NCBI GenBank assembly: GCA_019750135.1
Contig: JAIEOV010000005.1
Coordinates: 1-64,000 of the forward strand
Direction: 5' to 3'
Source of the DNA: Reyranella sp.
GTDB taxonomy: Bacteria; Pseudomonadota; Alphaproteobacteria; Reyranellales; Reyranellaceae
DNA length: 64,000 bases
Both the position numbers and the translations under genes were made by a program. The notes beneath the pieces were generated by a model, which was not told the DNA's origin, searched no databases, and saw only the letters and a program-made list of their open reading frames with translations. The first letter of the stretch is position 1. The number at the start of each line of letters is the position of its first letter. Of the stretch, positions 35,098 to 46,498 are shown piece after piece.

Positions 35098-36198
35098 ATG
35101 GACGACCTTTCGACGATTCGCAGCGAGGCGCTCGGCGCCGTGAGCCAGGCGGCCGATCTTGGCGCCCTCGATGCCGCGCGCGTGGCCGTGCTCGGCAAGA
35201 AGGGCAGCGTCACCGGCCTGATGAAGACCCTCGGCGGCATGGCCCCCGACCAGCGCCGCGAGTTCGGCGCGCGCGTCAACCAGCTCAAGGGCGAGATCGA
35301 GGCGGCCCTCGAGGCGCGCAAGAGCGACCTCAGCGCGCTCGCGCTGGCGGCCAAGCTCGGCAACGAGAAGGTCGACATCAGCCTGCCGGCGCGCCCCGAG
35401 GCGCAGGGCACCCTGCATCCCATTGGCCAGGTGATGGACGAGCTCGCCGCCATCTTCGGCGAGATGGGCTTCACCTGGGCCGAAGGTCCCGACATCGAGG
35501 ACGACTGGCACAACTTCACCGCTCTTAACATCCCGCCCGACCATCCGGCGCGGCAGATGCAGGACACCTTCTATCTGCCCAAGCGCGCCGACGGCACGCC
35601 GATGGTGCTGCGCACCCACACCTCGCCGGTGCAGGCGCGCACCATGCTCGACAAGGGCGTGCAGAAGATGCTGGCCGACGGCGGCTCGCTGCGCATCATC
35701 GTGCCGGGCCGCACCTTCCGCATCGACAACGACGCCACCCATACGCCGATGTTCCATCAGGTCGAAGGCCTGGTGATCGACCGCACGACGCACATGGGCC
35801 ATCTCAAGGGCTGCCTGGTCGATTTCTGCCGCGCCTTCTTCGAGATCGACGACCTGCCGCTGCGCTTCCGCCCCTCCTACTTCCCGTTCACCGAACCGTC
35901 GGCCGAGGTCGATATCGGCTGCTCGTGGAAGGGCGGCGAGCTCAAGATCGGCGCCGGCGATTCGTGGCTGGAGATCCTGGGCTCGGGCATGGTCCATCCC
36001 AACGTGATCGCCAACTGCGGGCTCGATCCCGCGGTCTACCAGGGCTTCGCCTTCGGCATGGGCATCGACCGCATCGCCATGCTGAAGTACGGCATCCCCG
36101 ACCTGCGCAGCTTCTTCGACTCCGACCTGCGCTGGCTGCGCCATTACGGCTTCTCGGCGCTCGAATGGCCGTCGCTGACCGGAGGGCTGGGACGATGA
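35098..36198 (+). CDS. pheS: Phenylalanyl-tRNA synthetase alpha subunit
   Basis: The 366-residue catalytic subunit of the class II PheRS heterotetramer. The N-terminal coiled coil starts [20 protein letters not shown]. The core has [52 protein letters not shown] and motif 3 [18 protein letters not shown]. The ATG at 35098 lies behind a weak purine stretch (GGAAGAGAG). Its stop overlaps the pheT start by four bases (ATGA). Confidence 0.97.
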   Translation: MDDLSTIRSEALGAVSQAADLGALDAARVAVLGKKGSVTGLMKTLGGMAPDQRREFGARVNQLKGEIEAALEARKSDLSALALAAKLGNEKVDISLPARPEAQGTLHPIGQVMDELAAIFGEMGFTWAEGPDIEDDWHNFTALNIPPDHPARQMQDTFYLPKRADGTPMVLRTHTSPVQARTMLDKGVQKMLADGGSLRIIVPGRTFRIDNDATHTPMFHQVEGLVIDRTTHMGHLKGCLVDFCRAFFEIDDLPLRFRPSYFPFTEPSAEVDIGCSWKGGELKIGAGDSWLEILGSGMVHPNVIANCGLDPAVYQGFAFGMGIDRIAMLKYGIPDLRSFFDSDLRWLRHYGFSALEWPSLTGGLGR

Positions 36199-38594
36199 AG
36201 TTCACGCTTTCCTGGCTGAAGGAGCATCTCGACACGGCGGCGTCGCTGGGCGAGATCCGCGACGCGCTGACCATGCTCGGGCTCGAGGTCGAAGGCATCA
36301 CCGACCCGGCCGAGGCCCTGAAGGGCTTCGTCGTCGGCTATGTCGTCGAGGCGGTGCAGCATCCCAACGCCGACCGGCTGCGCGTCTGCAAGGTCGATAC
36401 CGGCTCGGGCGTCGTCCAGGTCGTGTGCGGCGCGCCCAACGCCCGCACCGGCATGAAGGGCATCTTCGCGCCGTCGGGCAGCTACATCCCCGGCACCGAC
36501 CTGCATCTCAAGGCGAGCAAGATCCGCGGCCAGGACAGCAACGGCATGCTCTGCTCGTTCCGCGAGCTGCAGCTCGGCGAGGACCATAGCGGCATCATCG
36601 ACCTGCCGGCCGAGGCCACGACCGGCGCATCGGCGGCCGAGGCGCTCGGCCTCGACGATCCGGTGGTCGAGATCAAGGTGACGCCCAACCGCGCCGATTG
36701 CCTGGGCGTCCACGGCATCGCCCGCGACCTCGCCGCGGCGGGACTCGGTACGCTGAAGCCGATGAAGGCCGACAAGATCGCCGGCACCTATCAAAGCCCG
36801 ATCAAGTGGACGCACGGCTACGACGCCGCTCCCGACAGCCCCTGCCCCATCGTGGTCGGCCGCCATTTCCGCGGCATCAAGAACGGCCCCTCGCCCGACT
36901 GGCTGCAGCGCCGGCTGAAGGCGATCGGCCTGCGTCCAATCTCGGCGCTGGTCGACATCACCAACCTGGTGACCTTCGACCTCAACCGGCCATTGCACGT
37001 GTTCGACGCCAGGAAGCTCGCCGGCGACCTAGTGATGCGCCAGGCGCGCGAGGGCGAGCAGACGCTGGCGCTCGACGGCAAGACCTACACGCTCGATCCG
37101 TCGATCGCCGTGATTGCGGACGCCAAGGGCGTGCACGGCATCGGCGGCATCATGGGCGGCGAGGACACTGGCGTGCGGGAGGACACCACCGAGGTGTTCC
37201 TCGAGGTGGCCTACTTCGATCCCATCCGCACCGCCGTGTCGGGCCGCAAGCTCGGCATCTTCTCCGATGCGCGCTATCGCTTCGAGCGCGGCATCGATCC
37301 GCAATCGGTCTGGTGGGGCGCCGAAGTGGCGGCGCGCCTGGTCCTGGAGCTGTGCGGCGGCGAGGCGAGCGAGATCGTCTCGAGCGGCGTGATGCCCCAC
37401 TGGCAGCGCAGCTTCACCCTGCGCCGCGACCGCGTGAAGACGCTGACGGCGATCGACGTGCCGGCCGCCGAGACTGCGGCGATCCTGGGCAAGCTGGGCT
37501 TCGTCGTCGACGGCAATGGACCGTGGACGGCGGCGGTGCCGTCGTGGCGTCCCGACATCGTCGGCGAGGCCGACCTGGTCGAGGAAGTGACGCGCGTCTG
37601 GGGCTTCGACAACATCCCGACGACCTCGCTGCCGCGCCTGTCGCCGACCTCCAAGCCGGTGCGCGATCCCATGCAGCGCCGCGTGCCCTTGGCGCGCCGG
37701 GCGCTGGCGACGCGCGGCATGAACGAGGCGGTGACCTGGTCGTTCCTGCCGCTGAAGGAGGCCGAGCGCTTCGGCGGCGGCCAGGCCGACCTTCGGCTGC
37801 TGAACTCGATCGCGGCCGAGCTCGACACCATGCGGCCCTCGATCCTGCCCAACCTCCTGGACGCCGCACGGCGCAACGAAGCACGCGGGCTGGCCGATCC
37901 GGCGCTGTTCGAGGTCGGACCGCAGTACAAGGACGCGACGCCTACCGGCCAGCGCGTGGTGGCGGCCGGCATCCGGCACAACATGGCGGTGCCGCGCAAC
38001 TGGGCAGGCCCTGCCCGCACCGTCGATGCCTACGACGCCAAGGCCGATGCGCTCGCCGTGCTGACGGCGATCGGCGCGCCGGTCGACAACCTCTCGGCCC
38101 AGTCGGGCGCCCCCGACTGGTACCATCCCGGCCGTTCGGGCGTGCTGAAGCTCGGCGATCGCGTGATGGCGCAGTTCGGCGAATTGCATCCCGAGCTTTC
38201 GGCCGGCGCCGATCTCAAGGGGCCGGTCGTGGCCTTCGAGGTCTTCCTCGACGCACCGCCGCTGCCCAAGGCCAAGGCGACCAAGGCCCGGCCCAAGCTG
38301 GTGCTGTCGGCCTTCCAGCCGCTCGAGCGCGACTTCGCCTTCATCGTCGACAGCGAGGTCGACGCCGACAAGCTGGTGCGCGCCGCGCGCAATGCCGACA
38401 AGGCGCTGGTGACGGCGGCCCGCGTGTTCGACGTCTACACCGGCAAGGGCGTGCCCGCCGGCAAGAAGTCGATCGCGCTCACGGTCACCCTGCAGCCGGT
38501 CGAGCGCACGCTCACCGATGCGGAAATTGAGGCGGCCAGCGCCAAGATCGTGTCACAAGTAGCCAAGGCTACCGGTGCTACACTGCGTGGATAG
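36195..38594 (+). CDS. pheT: Phenylalanyl-tRNA synthetase beta subunit
   Basis: The 799-residue partner of PheS. In order: [14 protein letters not shown] and the tRNA-binding OB domain ([17 protein letters not shown]), the B3/B4 editing region ([28 protein letters not shown]), B5 and the catalytic-like core, and the C-terminal anticodon-binding ferredoxin-like domain ([21 protein letters not shown]). Length matches the family. Translation is probably coupled to pheS. Confidence 0.97.
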   Translation: MKFTLSWLKEHLDTAASLGEIRDALTMLGLEVEGITDPAEALKGFVVGYVVEAVQHPNADRLRVCKVDTGSGVVQVVCGAPNARTGMKGIFAPSGSYIPGTDLHLKASKIRGQDSNGMLCSFRELQLGEDHSGIIDLPAEATTGASAAEALGLDDPVVEIKVTPNRADCLGVHGIARDLAAAGLGTLKPMKADKIAGTYQSPIKWTHGYDAAPDSPCPIVVGRHFRGIKNGPSPDWLQRRLKAIGLRPISALVDITNLVTFDLNRPLHVFDARKLAGDLVMRQAREGEQTLALDGKTYTLDPSIAVIADAKGVHGIGGIMGGEDTGVREDTTEVFLEVAYFDPIRTAVSGRKLGIFSDARYRFERGIDPQSVWWGAEVAARLVLELCGGEASEIVSSGVMPHWQRSFTLRRDRVKTLTAIDVPAAETAAILGKLGFVVDGNGPWTAAVPSWRPDIVGEADLVEEVTRVWGFDNIPTTSLPRLSPTSKPVRDPMQRRVPLARRALATRGMNEAVTWSFLPLKEAERFGGGQADLRLLNSIAAELDTMRPSILPNLLDAARRNEARGLADPALFEVGPQYKDATPTGQRVVAAGIRHNMAVPRNWAGPARTVDAYDAKADALAVLTAIGAPVDNLSAQSGAPDWYHPGRSGVLKLGDRVMAQFGELHPELSAGADLKGPVVAFEVFLDAPPLPKAKATKARPKLVLSAFQPLERDFAFIVDSEVDADKLVRAARNADKALVTAARVFDVYTGKGVPAGKKSIALTVTLQPVERTLTDAEIEAASAKIVSQVAKATGATLRG

Positions 38595-38598
38595 AAAT

Positions 38599-38651
38599 GG
38601 GAGCGCGGGCCTCTGGCCCGCCTCATGAGCGGGCCGGAGGCCCGCGCTCCC
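38599..38651. repeat. Nested intergenic palindrome, copy 3
   Basis: GGGAGCGCGGGCCTC (from 38599) and GAGGCCCGCGCTCCC (ending 38651) are inverted arms. Each arm is also nearly palindromic (GCGGGCC...GGCCCGC), and the arms are joined by CTCATGA. It has the same plan as the copy at 5416-5476 and fills the pheT-lepA gap. Confidence 0.85.
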
Positions 38652-38664
38652 AAAAGAGTATGAA

Positions 38665-40467
<1,803 letters not shown>

Positions 40468-40475
40468 CGCCGACG

Positions 40476-40772
40476 ATGGCCGCCTATCTCATCTCGGACG
40501 TGACGGTGAAGGACGCCGCGGCGTTCGAGACCTATCGCACGCGCGCCGCCGCCTCGATCGCCCATTACGGCGGCCGCTACCTCGTCCGCGGCGGGCCGAT
40601 CGAGACGCTGGAGGGCCGCTGGAACCCGCGCACGATCATCGTGGTGGAATTCGCCGATCTCGAACGGGCCCGTGCCTGGTATCGCTCGCCTGAATACGCC
40701 GAGGCGCTCGCGGTCCGCGATCGGGCCCTCAGCCGCAACCTTGTCTTGGTCGACGGCATCGGCGCATCGTGA
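40476..40772 (+). CDS. DUF1330-family protein
   Basis: A 98-residue small ferredoxin-like-fold protein. MAAYLISDVTVKDAAAFETYRTRAAASIAHYGGRYLVRGGPIETLEG, IIVVEFADLERARAWYRSPEYAEALAVR and LVLVDGI are characteristic. The family has no firm function. It follows lepA closely and probably shares its mRNA, which a terminator-like hairpin at 40848-40870 would end. Confidence 0.88.
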   Translation: MAAYLISDVTVKDAAAFETYRTRAAASIAHYGGRYLVRGGPIETLEGRWNPRTIIVVEFADLERARAWYRSPEYAEALAVRDRALSRNLVLVDGIGAS

Positions 40773-40796
40773 TCTCCGGTTGGGCGCCGGGCGGGG

Positions 40797-40837
40797 AATT
40801 TCGGACAGTTTCGGACAGTTCCACCTTGTCCGAAATT
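40797..40837. repeat. Direct and inverted repeats of a TTTCGGACA motif
   Basis: TTTCGGACAGT occurs twice in tandem (from 40799 and 40809), and AATTTCGGACA (40797-40807) is perfectly inverted at 40827-40837 (TGTCCGAAATT). This could be a protein-binding or recombination site. No gene of a mobile element was found beside it. Confidence 0.7.
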
Positions 40838-40847
40838 CGATCGCAAG

Positions 40848-40870
40848 AAAGCCCGTATTTGGGGGCTTTT
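40848..40870 (+). terminator. Probable terminator after the lepA-DUF1330 unit
   Basis: AAAGCCC (40848-40854) pairs with GGGCTTT (40863-40869) around an 8-base loop, followed by one more T. The stem is shorter than that of the other terminators in this window. Confidence 0.6.
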
Positions 40871-41187
40871 CTCGGCCCTGTAGTCATTTCGGCCAATTGC
40901 ACTGGCCCCTTTTGTCGACGAGAGATTGGTCGGGCATTGTCGTCGTCGACGGGACGCGACGCAGGGTTGCCGAACGGCCCCGCCCCGGCTGCGGTGAATC
41001 GGATGAACGATGCATAGAGCGAAAACGCGGAGACGCTACGCAACAGATCGCACTATATAACCTAAGTATATTTTTGTCAACAACTTCAGTCAGCAATGCC
41101 CCTATTCGTATCGCGACGTCTGGGTGCCGTGGAGGTCCATGTCTGGCGCCGGGCACAAGTGCAAGCAATGCTTACAACGCGCCGCGA
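40871..41187. other. Non-coding stretch with a low-GC patch
   Basis: No credible gene was found here. The segment near 41040-41100 (ATATAACCTAAGTATATTTTTGT) is strikingly AT-rich for this genome. It may be a remnant of inserted DNA or a promoter region, but no transposase, integrase or clear terminal repeat is visible. Confidence 0.5.
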
Positions 41188-41547
41188 CTAGGACAGACCG
41201 CGATATCTCCGCCGCCGGGGCGGCCGCGAGCCGAGCAGGAAGCCGGTATCGGGCCGGCCGCCGCTGCGGTTGCCGATCCACAGGAAGACGAGGCCGAGCA
41301 CCAGGAAGGCCGCCAGCACCGGCACCATCAGCACCGGCCGGACCAGCCAGAACCACAGCCCGGAGGAGACCCGGCGCTGCACGGCTGTCTGCGCATCTGC
41401 CAGCGATCGTGTGTCGAGATGCGACCAAAGGTCCCCGAGGCCCAGCAGATGGAACGACCCCTCGGTCCACCAGGCCAGTCCGTCATGCACGATTGCTGCG
41501 ACGGCCATGGCCAACAGAAGCCATCCCAGCGCACGGAACACTACCAT
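41188..41547 (-). CDS. Small inner membrane protein of unknown function
   Basis: A 119-residue protein with two membrane helices: residues about 3-27 (VFRALGWLLLAMAVAAIVHDG) and 68-92 (FWLVRPVLMVPVLAAFLVLGLVFLWIG). A periplasmic loop between them has WWTEGSFHLLGLGDLWSHLD, and the tail is Arg-rich and cytoplasmic (SRPPRRRRYRGLS). It resembles short conserved hypothetical proteins of alphaproteobacteria; no function is known. Confidence 0.72.
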   Translation of the reverse strand: MVVFRALGWLLLAMAVAAIVHDGLAWWTEGSFHLLGLGDLWSHLDTRSLADAQTAVQRRVSSGLWFWLVRPVLMVPVLAAFLVLGLVFLWIGNRSGGRPDTGFLLGSRPPRRRRYRGLS

Positions 41548-41680
41548 CTTTCCCCCAAATGGCGGCGCGCACCCTACAGAAGTGGGGGTCCGGGGGGAAG
41601 GCCGTTGCCCAGTCTGTCCACCGCGCTATAAGGACGGCGAATTCACCCTCCGAAGCCTCGGCGTAGGAGGGCCGCCTTCA

Positions 41681-41770
41681 GGACAGGTGGCCGAGTGGTT
41701 TAAGGCACACGCTTGGAAAGCGTGCGTGGTGTAACAGCCACCGCGGGTTCGAATCCCGCCCTGTCCGCCA
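41681..41770 (+). tRNA. tRNA-Ser (anticodon GGA)
   Basis: The acceptor stem GGACAGG (41681-41687) pairs with CCTGTCC (41760-41766), followed by discriminator G and an encoded CCA (41768-41770). The anticodon loop CTTGGAAAG gives GGA, reading UCC/UCU. A long variable arm and the T arm GCGGGTTCGAATCCCGC are present, as expected for a class II tRNA-Ser of 90 bases. Confidence 0.96.
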
Positions 41771-41830
41771 GTTCCATCGTCGCCTGATTTGACTGGAACG
41801 TACGCGCAATCCGCCGCGACTTCGCTCAAA

Positions 41831-42766
41831 TCAGACGTTTGATTGCGCTGGTCCCGGTCGCTTGCGTTGTTGCTTTTGGCGCGCTGGCCGGGAACGCCCT
41901 GCCGCCACGTCGCTGCCCGGCAATCCCCGCTTCCGGGAGGCCGCGGCCTTGACCGTGGCCGAGGCGCGCTTCGACGCCGCGCGACGCGAGCGCGGGGGCC
42001 TGGCATCTTCCGCCGCCTGCTCGATGGCCGACGGCGATGCCATTTCGAGGCCGAACAGGGCGGAGAGGTCGCCGCTTTCCAGCATCTTGTCGGAACCCGC
42101 ATCTTTCCTCGATATCGGCAGGGCGACATCGATTTCTGCGACGAGCTCGGTTTCATGGACGGCACGCAGGCGGAAGAGGAGCTCCGGCTTGTGGTCGAGC
42201 CTCGCACCGACGCCGTACAGGGCCGCCGCCACGTGCTTGCACATCGACGCGAAATCGGGGCACGAGCAGGAGAAGCGAATCTCCGAAGGCTTGGGGAACA
42301 GCCCGGCATCCTGGCGGCAGAGGCGTTCCATGACCGACTTGGAGAGCTTTCCCTGCAGCAGCTCGACCAGCGAGTCGATGCCGCCGGAGCAATCGGCTCG
42401 GATTGCCTTCCACTTCTGCTTCGACAGCGGCGTGATGTCGACGGCAACCCTGTAGAGATCTGACCCACTGACCAGCGCCGTGACCTTTCCGGGCGCGATC
42501 TGGAGATCAAGCACCGAGCCGTTGCGCACGTAGCTGCGCCCGCGCGGCAGGCGGCTTTCGAAGTCGCGATAGCTCTCCATGTTGTCGCACCAGGCCTTGC
42601 CCCAGAATGTCGAGGCGATCCGCCGGCCTTCGATCGTCACCGGCTCGACGGGACGGCCCTTCTTGCCCAGTTTCTGGGCCTCGCGCGCGGCCCTGAAACG
42701 GCGCTCGGCGGCGGACACGTAAGTCGGCCAATCGCCATCGTCATCGTAGTCATAGTATCGCGACAC
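41831..42766 (-). CDS. SWIM zinc-finger protein paired with SNF2 helicase
   Basis: A 311-residue protein (GTG start 42764-42766) with the SWIM motif C-x-C-x6-C-x-H in FSCSCPDFASMCKHVAA at about residues 166-180. The N-terminal part (RRIASTFWGKAWCDNMESYRDFESRLPRGRSYVRNGSVLDL) is the conserved lead of bacterial SWIM proteins that accompany Rad54-like helicases. The C-terminus is a disordered, Lys/Arg/Ala-rich tail that probably binds DNA. It starts only four bases after the stop of the SNF2 gene, so the two are likely one operon. Confidence 0.88.
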   Translation of the reverse strand: MSRYYDYDDDGDWPTYVSAAERRFRAAREAQKLGKKGRPVEPVTIEGRRIASTFWGKAWCDNMESYRDFESRLPRGRSYVRNGSVLDLQIAPGKVTALVSGSDLYRVAVDITPLSKQKWKAIRADCSGGIDSLVELLQGKLSKSVMERLCRQDAGLFPKPSEIRFSCSCPDFASMCKHVAAALYGVGARLDHKPELLFRLRAVHETELVAEIDVALPISRKDAGSDKMLESGDLSALFGLEMASPSAIEQAAEDARPPRSRRAASKRASATVKAAASRKRGLPGSDVAAGRSRPARQKQQRKRPGPAQSNV

Positions 42767-42770
42767 GGCG

Positions 42771-45482
42771 CTACTCCTTCAGGGCGGCATGGAGGTCGAG
42801 GCGGACCAGCTGCAACAGCGCGTCATCCGTCATTTCGGTCAGGTTGATCTCACCGGCGCCGGAGAGCAAAGCGTCGGCGAGCGCGCGCTTGTCCTCGATC
42901 ATCGTGTCGATCTTCTCCTCGACCGTGCCGCGGCAGACGAACTTGTGCACCAGCACATTCTTCTTCTGTCCGATGCGAAAGGCACGGTCCGTCGCCTGGT
43001 TTTCCACCGCCGGATTCCACCAGCGGTCGAAGTGCACGACATGAGAGGCCGCGGTCAGCGTCAGTCCCGAGCCGCCGGCCTTCAACGACAGGATGAAAAA
43101 CGGCACGGATTCGTCCTCCTGGAACGCCCGCACCAGCTCCTTTCGCTTCTTCACCTCGGTGTCGCCGTGCAGCACCAGCCCCGGCCGCCCGAACACGCCG
43201 GCCAGGAAGGCGGCCAGCGGCGCCGCCGGTTCGCGAAACTGGGTGAAGACGAGCATCTTCTCCTGCCGCGTGGCGACCACCTCGGCGATCTCGCGCAGGC
43301 GCGCCAGCTTGCCGCTGTCGGCTTCGGCCCAGCCTCCGTCGTTCAGCCACTGCGAAGGATGATTGCAGATCTGCTTCAGCCGCATCAGCATCGCCAGCAC
43401 GATGCCCTTGCGCTGGATGCCATCGGACGCCTCCAGGGCGCGCGCCAGATCCTCGACCGCCTGGGCGTAGAGCGCGGCCTGCCGGCGGCTGAGATGACAA
43501 TGGGCCTTGGTCTCGGTCTTGTCGGGCAGGTCGGCGATGATGGACCGGTCGGTTTTCATGCGCCGCAGGACGTACGGGCGGACCAACTCGCGCAGCGGTC
43601 CATACGGATTCTCGGTCCGCTCGCCGAGGCCTTTGGCATAACGCCCGAACTGCTTCGCGGTCCCCAGCAGGCCGGGATTGACGAAGTCGAAGATCGACCA
43701 CAGGTCGCCGAGATGATTTTCGACCGGCGTTCCGGTGAGCGCGATGCGGGCTTGCGCCTGCAGCGCCTTGGCCGCCCGGGTCTGCTTGGCCTTCGGGTTC
43801 TTGATCGCCTGGGCCTCGTCCAGGATCACCAGGCGCCAGGAGGCCTGGGCGAGCGCCGGCAGGCGCAACAACGTGCCGTAGCTGGTGATCGCCAGGTCCA
43901 GCCCGGCCGCGTCGTCGGCCGTGAACTGCTTCATCTCTTCGGCGGTCATCGCCGACGGGTGCAGGATCCGCGCCTTCAGGTCGGGAGCGAACTTCTCGAT
44001 TTCCGCGGCCCAATTGGCGAGCAGCGACGCCGGCGCCACCAGCAGGCAGGGCGGCAGCGGCTTGGCGCCGCTCTTCCGGCGCTGCACCAACAGCAATGAC
44101 AGGACCTGGATGGTCTTGCCCAATCCCATGTCGTCGGCAAGGCAGGCGCCCAAGCCGAGGCCCGACAGCAGATGCAGCCACTGGACGCCGGCCTTCTGGT
44201 AGGGCCGCAGCGTGCCGCGAAGCCCGGAACCGGGGTCGACGCCCTTGCCATCCGGCTCGCGCAGGGCCTTCAGCGTCTGCGCCAGCCACGGGCCCGCCGA
44301 CACGACGGACCAGTCGGCTGCCGCGGGGTCGGCGGCATCGTCCGCTACCGCGGCGCCCGCCAACGCCCGCATCGCCTCGGCGAAGGTCAGACCTTCGCGC
44401 TCGGCCAGCGCCTCCACCTCGCGGAAGCGCTGCAGCGTGCGGTCGAGCCGGTCGCGGTCGACCTCGACCCATTGGCCGCGCAGCAGCACCAGGCTATCGC
44501 TGCCGGCGAGCAGGGCGGCGACCTCCTCCTCGCCCAGCGTCTCGCCCCCCAGCGTCATCTCGACGGAGAAATCCAGCAGCCCGTCCAGTCCGATGGCCGA
44601 CGGGGCACGTCGGCCGACGGTCGCCGACACCTTGGGTCGCGCAGGACGACCGGCGCGCCACGCGGCGGGCATGCGGACGATGACGCCGGCACTTTCCAGA
44701 TCGCCGGCACTGGCCAGGAAGCGTGACGCGTCCGGCGGCGTCCAGCGCAGCGGATGATAGATCTCTCCGGCATCGACCATCGGTCGCAGCCAGGCGCACG
44801 TCTCGGCGGCGCGCTGCACCGGCATCAGCAGCGACAGCAGCTTGCTGCGGTTGGCGGCGCCGGCATACTCCCGCAGCGCCTGGCCCAACGGCAAGTGTTG
44901 CGCCTTCGCCTGCGCCGACAGATGCGTGGTGTACGTGGCCATGAAGGCGAAAGGCGCAGCCGCATCGCCGCGATTCTCCGCCAGATTGAAGTAGACGCGC
45001 CCGACGAGATTCCAGGCTGGATTCATGCCCTTCAGGAAGCTCTGCAGGTCTGTCTTGCCCGCGGCAAAAGAAGCCGATGCAGCTTGCGCGATCTCGTCCC
45101 ACAGGCGGCGCAGGACCTCGGCCGTCAGGTATTCGGCGCCCGCCATCATCGGCGCCGTCAGCACCAGCGTGGCAAGATCCCCTTCATCCGGCGCCGCAAC
45201 ATCGGGAAGGAGCCGTGATCGCGAATCCTCACCGACCTCCGCGGGCGCGTGCAGGCAGAGCGCCGCCACGTACCGGGCGGCGAAGGCGCGCCACCAGACG
45301 AAAACCGGCGGCAGCGCCTGGCCGACCTCGCCAGCGCCGAGCCATAGCAGCCCGGCCCCGCTTCCCTGGCCGAAAGCGCCTCCAAGGCGCGCCGCCGCAG
45401 TGTCCTCCATCTCCGGCGTGTTTTCGGCAGCCTCGACGACCAGGCGCCCGTGCGGCGTCAGGCGCAAGCTGAGACGAGACAT
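42771..45482 (-). CDS. SNF2/Rad54-family ATPase (DEAD/DEAH-box helicase-like)
   Basis: A 903-residue DNA translocase. The N-terminal 400 residues are family-specific. The ATPase core has motif I ACLADDMGLGKTIQVLSLL, motif II ILDEAQAIKNPKAKQTRA, LTGTPVENHLGDLWSIFDF, and in the second RecA domain SLKAGGSGLTLTAASHVVHFDRWWNPAVENQATDRAFRIGQ. It ends EEKIDTMIEDKRALADALL. Such proteins pair with SWIM proteins and may remodel nucleoid proteins, stalled polymerase or recombination complexes. The cellular target in bacteria is not established. Confidence 0.93.
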   Translation of the reverse strand: MSRLSLRLTPHGRLVVEAAENTPEMEDTAAARLGGAFGQGSGAGLLWLGAGEVGQALPPVFVWWRAFAARYVAALCLHAPAEVGEDSRSRLLPDVAAPDEGDLATLVLTAPMMAGAEYLTAEVLRRLWDEIAQAASASFAAGKTDLQSFLKGMNPAWNLVGRVYFNLAENRGDAAAPFAFMATYTTHLSAQAKAQHLPLGQALREYAGAANRSKLLSLLMPVQRAAETCAWLRPMVDAGEIYHPLRWTPPDASRFLASAGDLESAGVIVRMPAAWRAGRPARPKVSATVGRRAPSAIGLDGLLDFSVEMTLGGETLGEEEVAALLAGSDSLVLLRGQWVEVDRDRLDRTLQRFREVEALAEREGLTFAEAMRALAGAAVADDAADPAAADWSVVSAGPWLAQTLKALREPDGKGVDPGSGLRGTLRPYQKAGVQWLHLLSGLGLGACLADDMGLGKTIQVLSLLLVQRRKSGAKPLPPCLLVAPASLLANWAAEIEKFAPDLKARILHPSAMTAEEMKQFTADDAAGLDLAITSYGTLLRLPALAQASWRLVILDEAQAIKNPKAKQTRAAKALQAQARIALTGTPVENHLGDLWSIFDFVNPGLLGTAKQFGRYAKGLGERTENPYGPLRELVRPYVLRRMKTDRSIIADLPDKTETKAHCHLSRRQAALYAQAVEDLARALEASDGIQRKGIVLAMLMRLKQICNHPSQWLNDGGWAEADSGKLARLREIAEVVATRQEKMLVFTQFREPAAPLAAFLAGVFGRPGLVLHGDTEVKKRKELVRAFQEDESVPFFILSLKAGGSGLTLTAASHVVHFDRWWNPAVENQATDRAFRIGQKKNVLVHKFVCRGTVEEKIDTMIEDKRALADALLSGAGEINLTEMTDDALLQLVRLDLHAALKE

Positions 45483-45550
45483 CCGAATGCCAGGGAAAAG
45501 GCGACCACGCGGCAGTACCGAAGCTGTGCGGAGCTAACGACGCGCCTATA

Positions 45551-46201
45551 TCACACGGGCAATCCGGTCTTATCCACAGCACCGTGTCTGTCGCAGGATG
45601 TGGCGCAGCAGTCTTCGCCGGCCTTCAACGCAACGATCAGCCGCAGCCCGTTTCGCACCGGCCGGCGGAGCTGCGACCCTCGTGGCAGCGCGAGGAGCTC
45701 GCCGGCCTTTGCCAGTGCCTGAATCCGTCTTCGCGACAGGCGTAGCTCGTTCGCGAGCAGGCGATCCAAACGGAGCCCGACCGGCTCGGGGACGGAGCAC
45801 AGAATCTCCAACCGTCGAAGCGACGTCGTGCTCTGCGACAGAACGGTCTTGATCACAAGAACATCGTCGAATTCCTCGACGTGCCCGGCGCATCGCCGCA
45901 GTCCCTCGACATCGAACGCGAGCAGGCGTGTCAGCGTCGACTCACTGCTGTGCAATGACGCCAGCAAGCCGGGCTCGATCGACCGCACCGGCCGGCGCTC
46001 AAGGATCGGCCGGTTCCAGGTGCTGCCGCAGCCCGTGCATTTGTAGATCAGCCAAGCGTCGACACGCTTGCCGTTGGCATTGAGCCTGATCTTGTCGCTG
46101 CTGCGGAAGGGTTTCGCCTCGCCACATCGGCTGCAGGCCAGCCACGGCTGGGGGGCGGTGCGAGGAATGATGGTCCATTGAACCCGTAAGACATCGGACA
46201 T
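45551..46201 (-). CDS. DUF1062-family zinc-ribbon protein
   Basis: A 216-residue protein. VQWTIIPRTAPQPWLACSRCGEAKPFRSSDKIRLNANGKRVDAWLIYKCTGCGSTWNRPI is the characteristic N-terminal half, with two CxxC knuckles (CSRC, CTGC) that probably bind zinc. The C-terminal half, RLLANELRLSRRRIQALAKAGELLALPRG, looks like an S4-type RNA-binding segment. Function is unknown. Confidence 0.85.
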   Translation of the reverse strand: MSDVLRVQWTIIPRTAPQPWLACSRCGEAKPFRSSDKIRLNANGKRVDAWLIYKCTGCGSTWNRPILERRPVRSIEPGLLASLHSSESTLTRLLAFDVEGLRRCAGHVEEFDDVLVIKTVLSQSTTSLRRLEILCSVPEPVGLRLDRLLANELRLSRRRIQALAKAGELLALPRGSQLRRPVRNGLRLIVALKAGEDCCATSCDRHGAVDKTGLPV

Positions 46202-46498
46202 GCCGGCTTGCTCTTCCCATTGGGAAGCTCAGCAGGACGGCGGCAGGGCGAACCCTTTTGGACGCGGCGTAGCAAGGACGGTGGAGCGGAGAGAAATGGC
46301 GGCGAGACAGTCATGCCAAACCGGTCTCGAGCCGCCACCATGAAGAGCTTGCGCACAAAGACGGCGCGGCGACGCCTCTCGCGTTGCCGCGCTGGTGGAA
46401 CTGACGAGACCGGCGATTACTTAGGCAAGGTCGCTCTAACCGCTTTCTATCAACGGCGGCGTATCTACCTCAGCCGTGACGCGGTGGAAAGCCGCGAC
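46202..46498. other. Intergenic stretch without a recognisable gene
   Basis: About 300 bases between the DUF1062 start and the end of the gamma-glutamyltransferase gene. Frames here are open only because the DNA is GC-rich. No promoter, hairpin or known motif was recognised. Confidence 0.6.

Noticed and set aside
41681..42766. Integrative element using tRNA-Ser as attachment site
   Set aside because: No integrase and no second copy of the tRNA 3' end was found within the window.
41831..46201. SNF2/SWIM/DUF1062 as a phage-defence island
   Set aside because: No nuclease, methylase or known defence partner is present; the SNF2/SWIM pair is common in bacterial core genomes.
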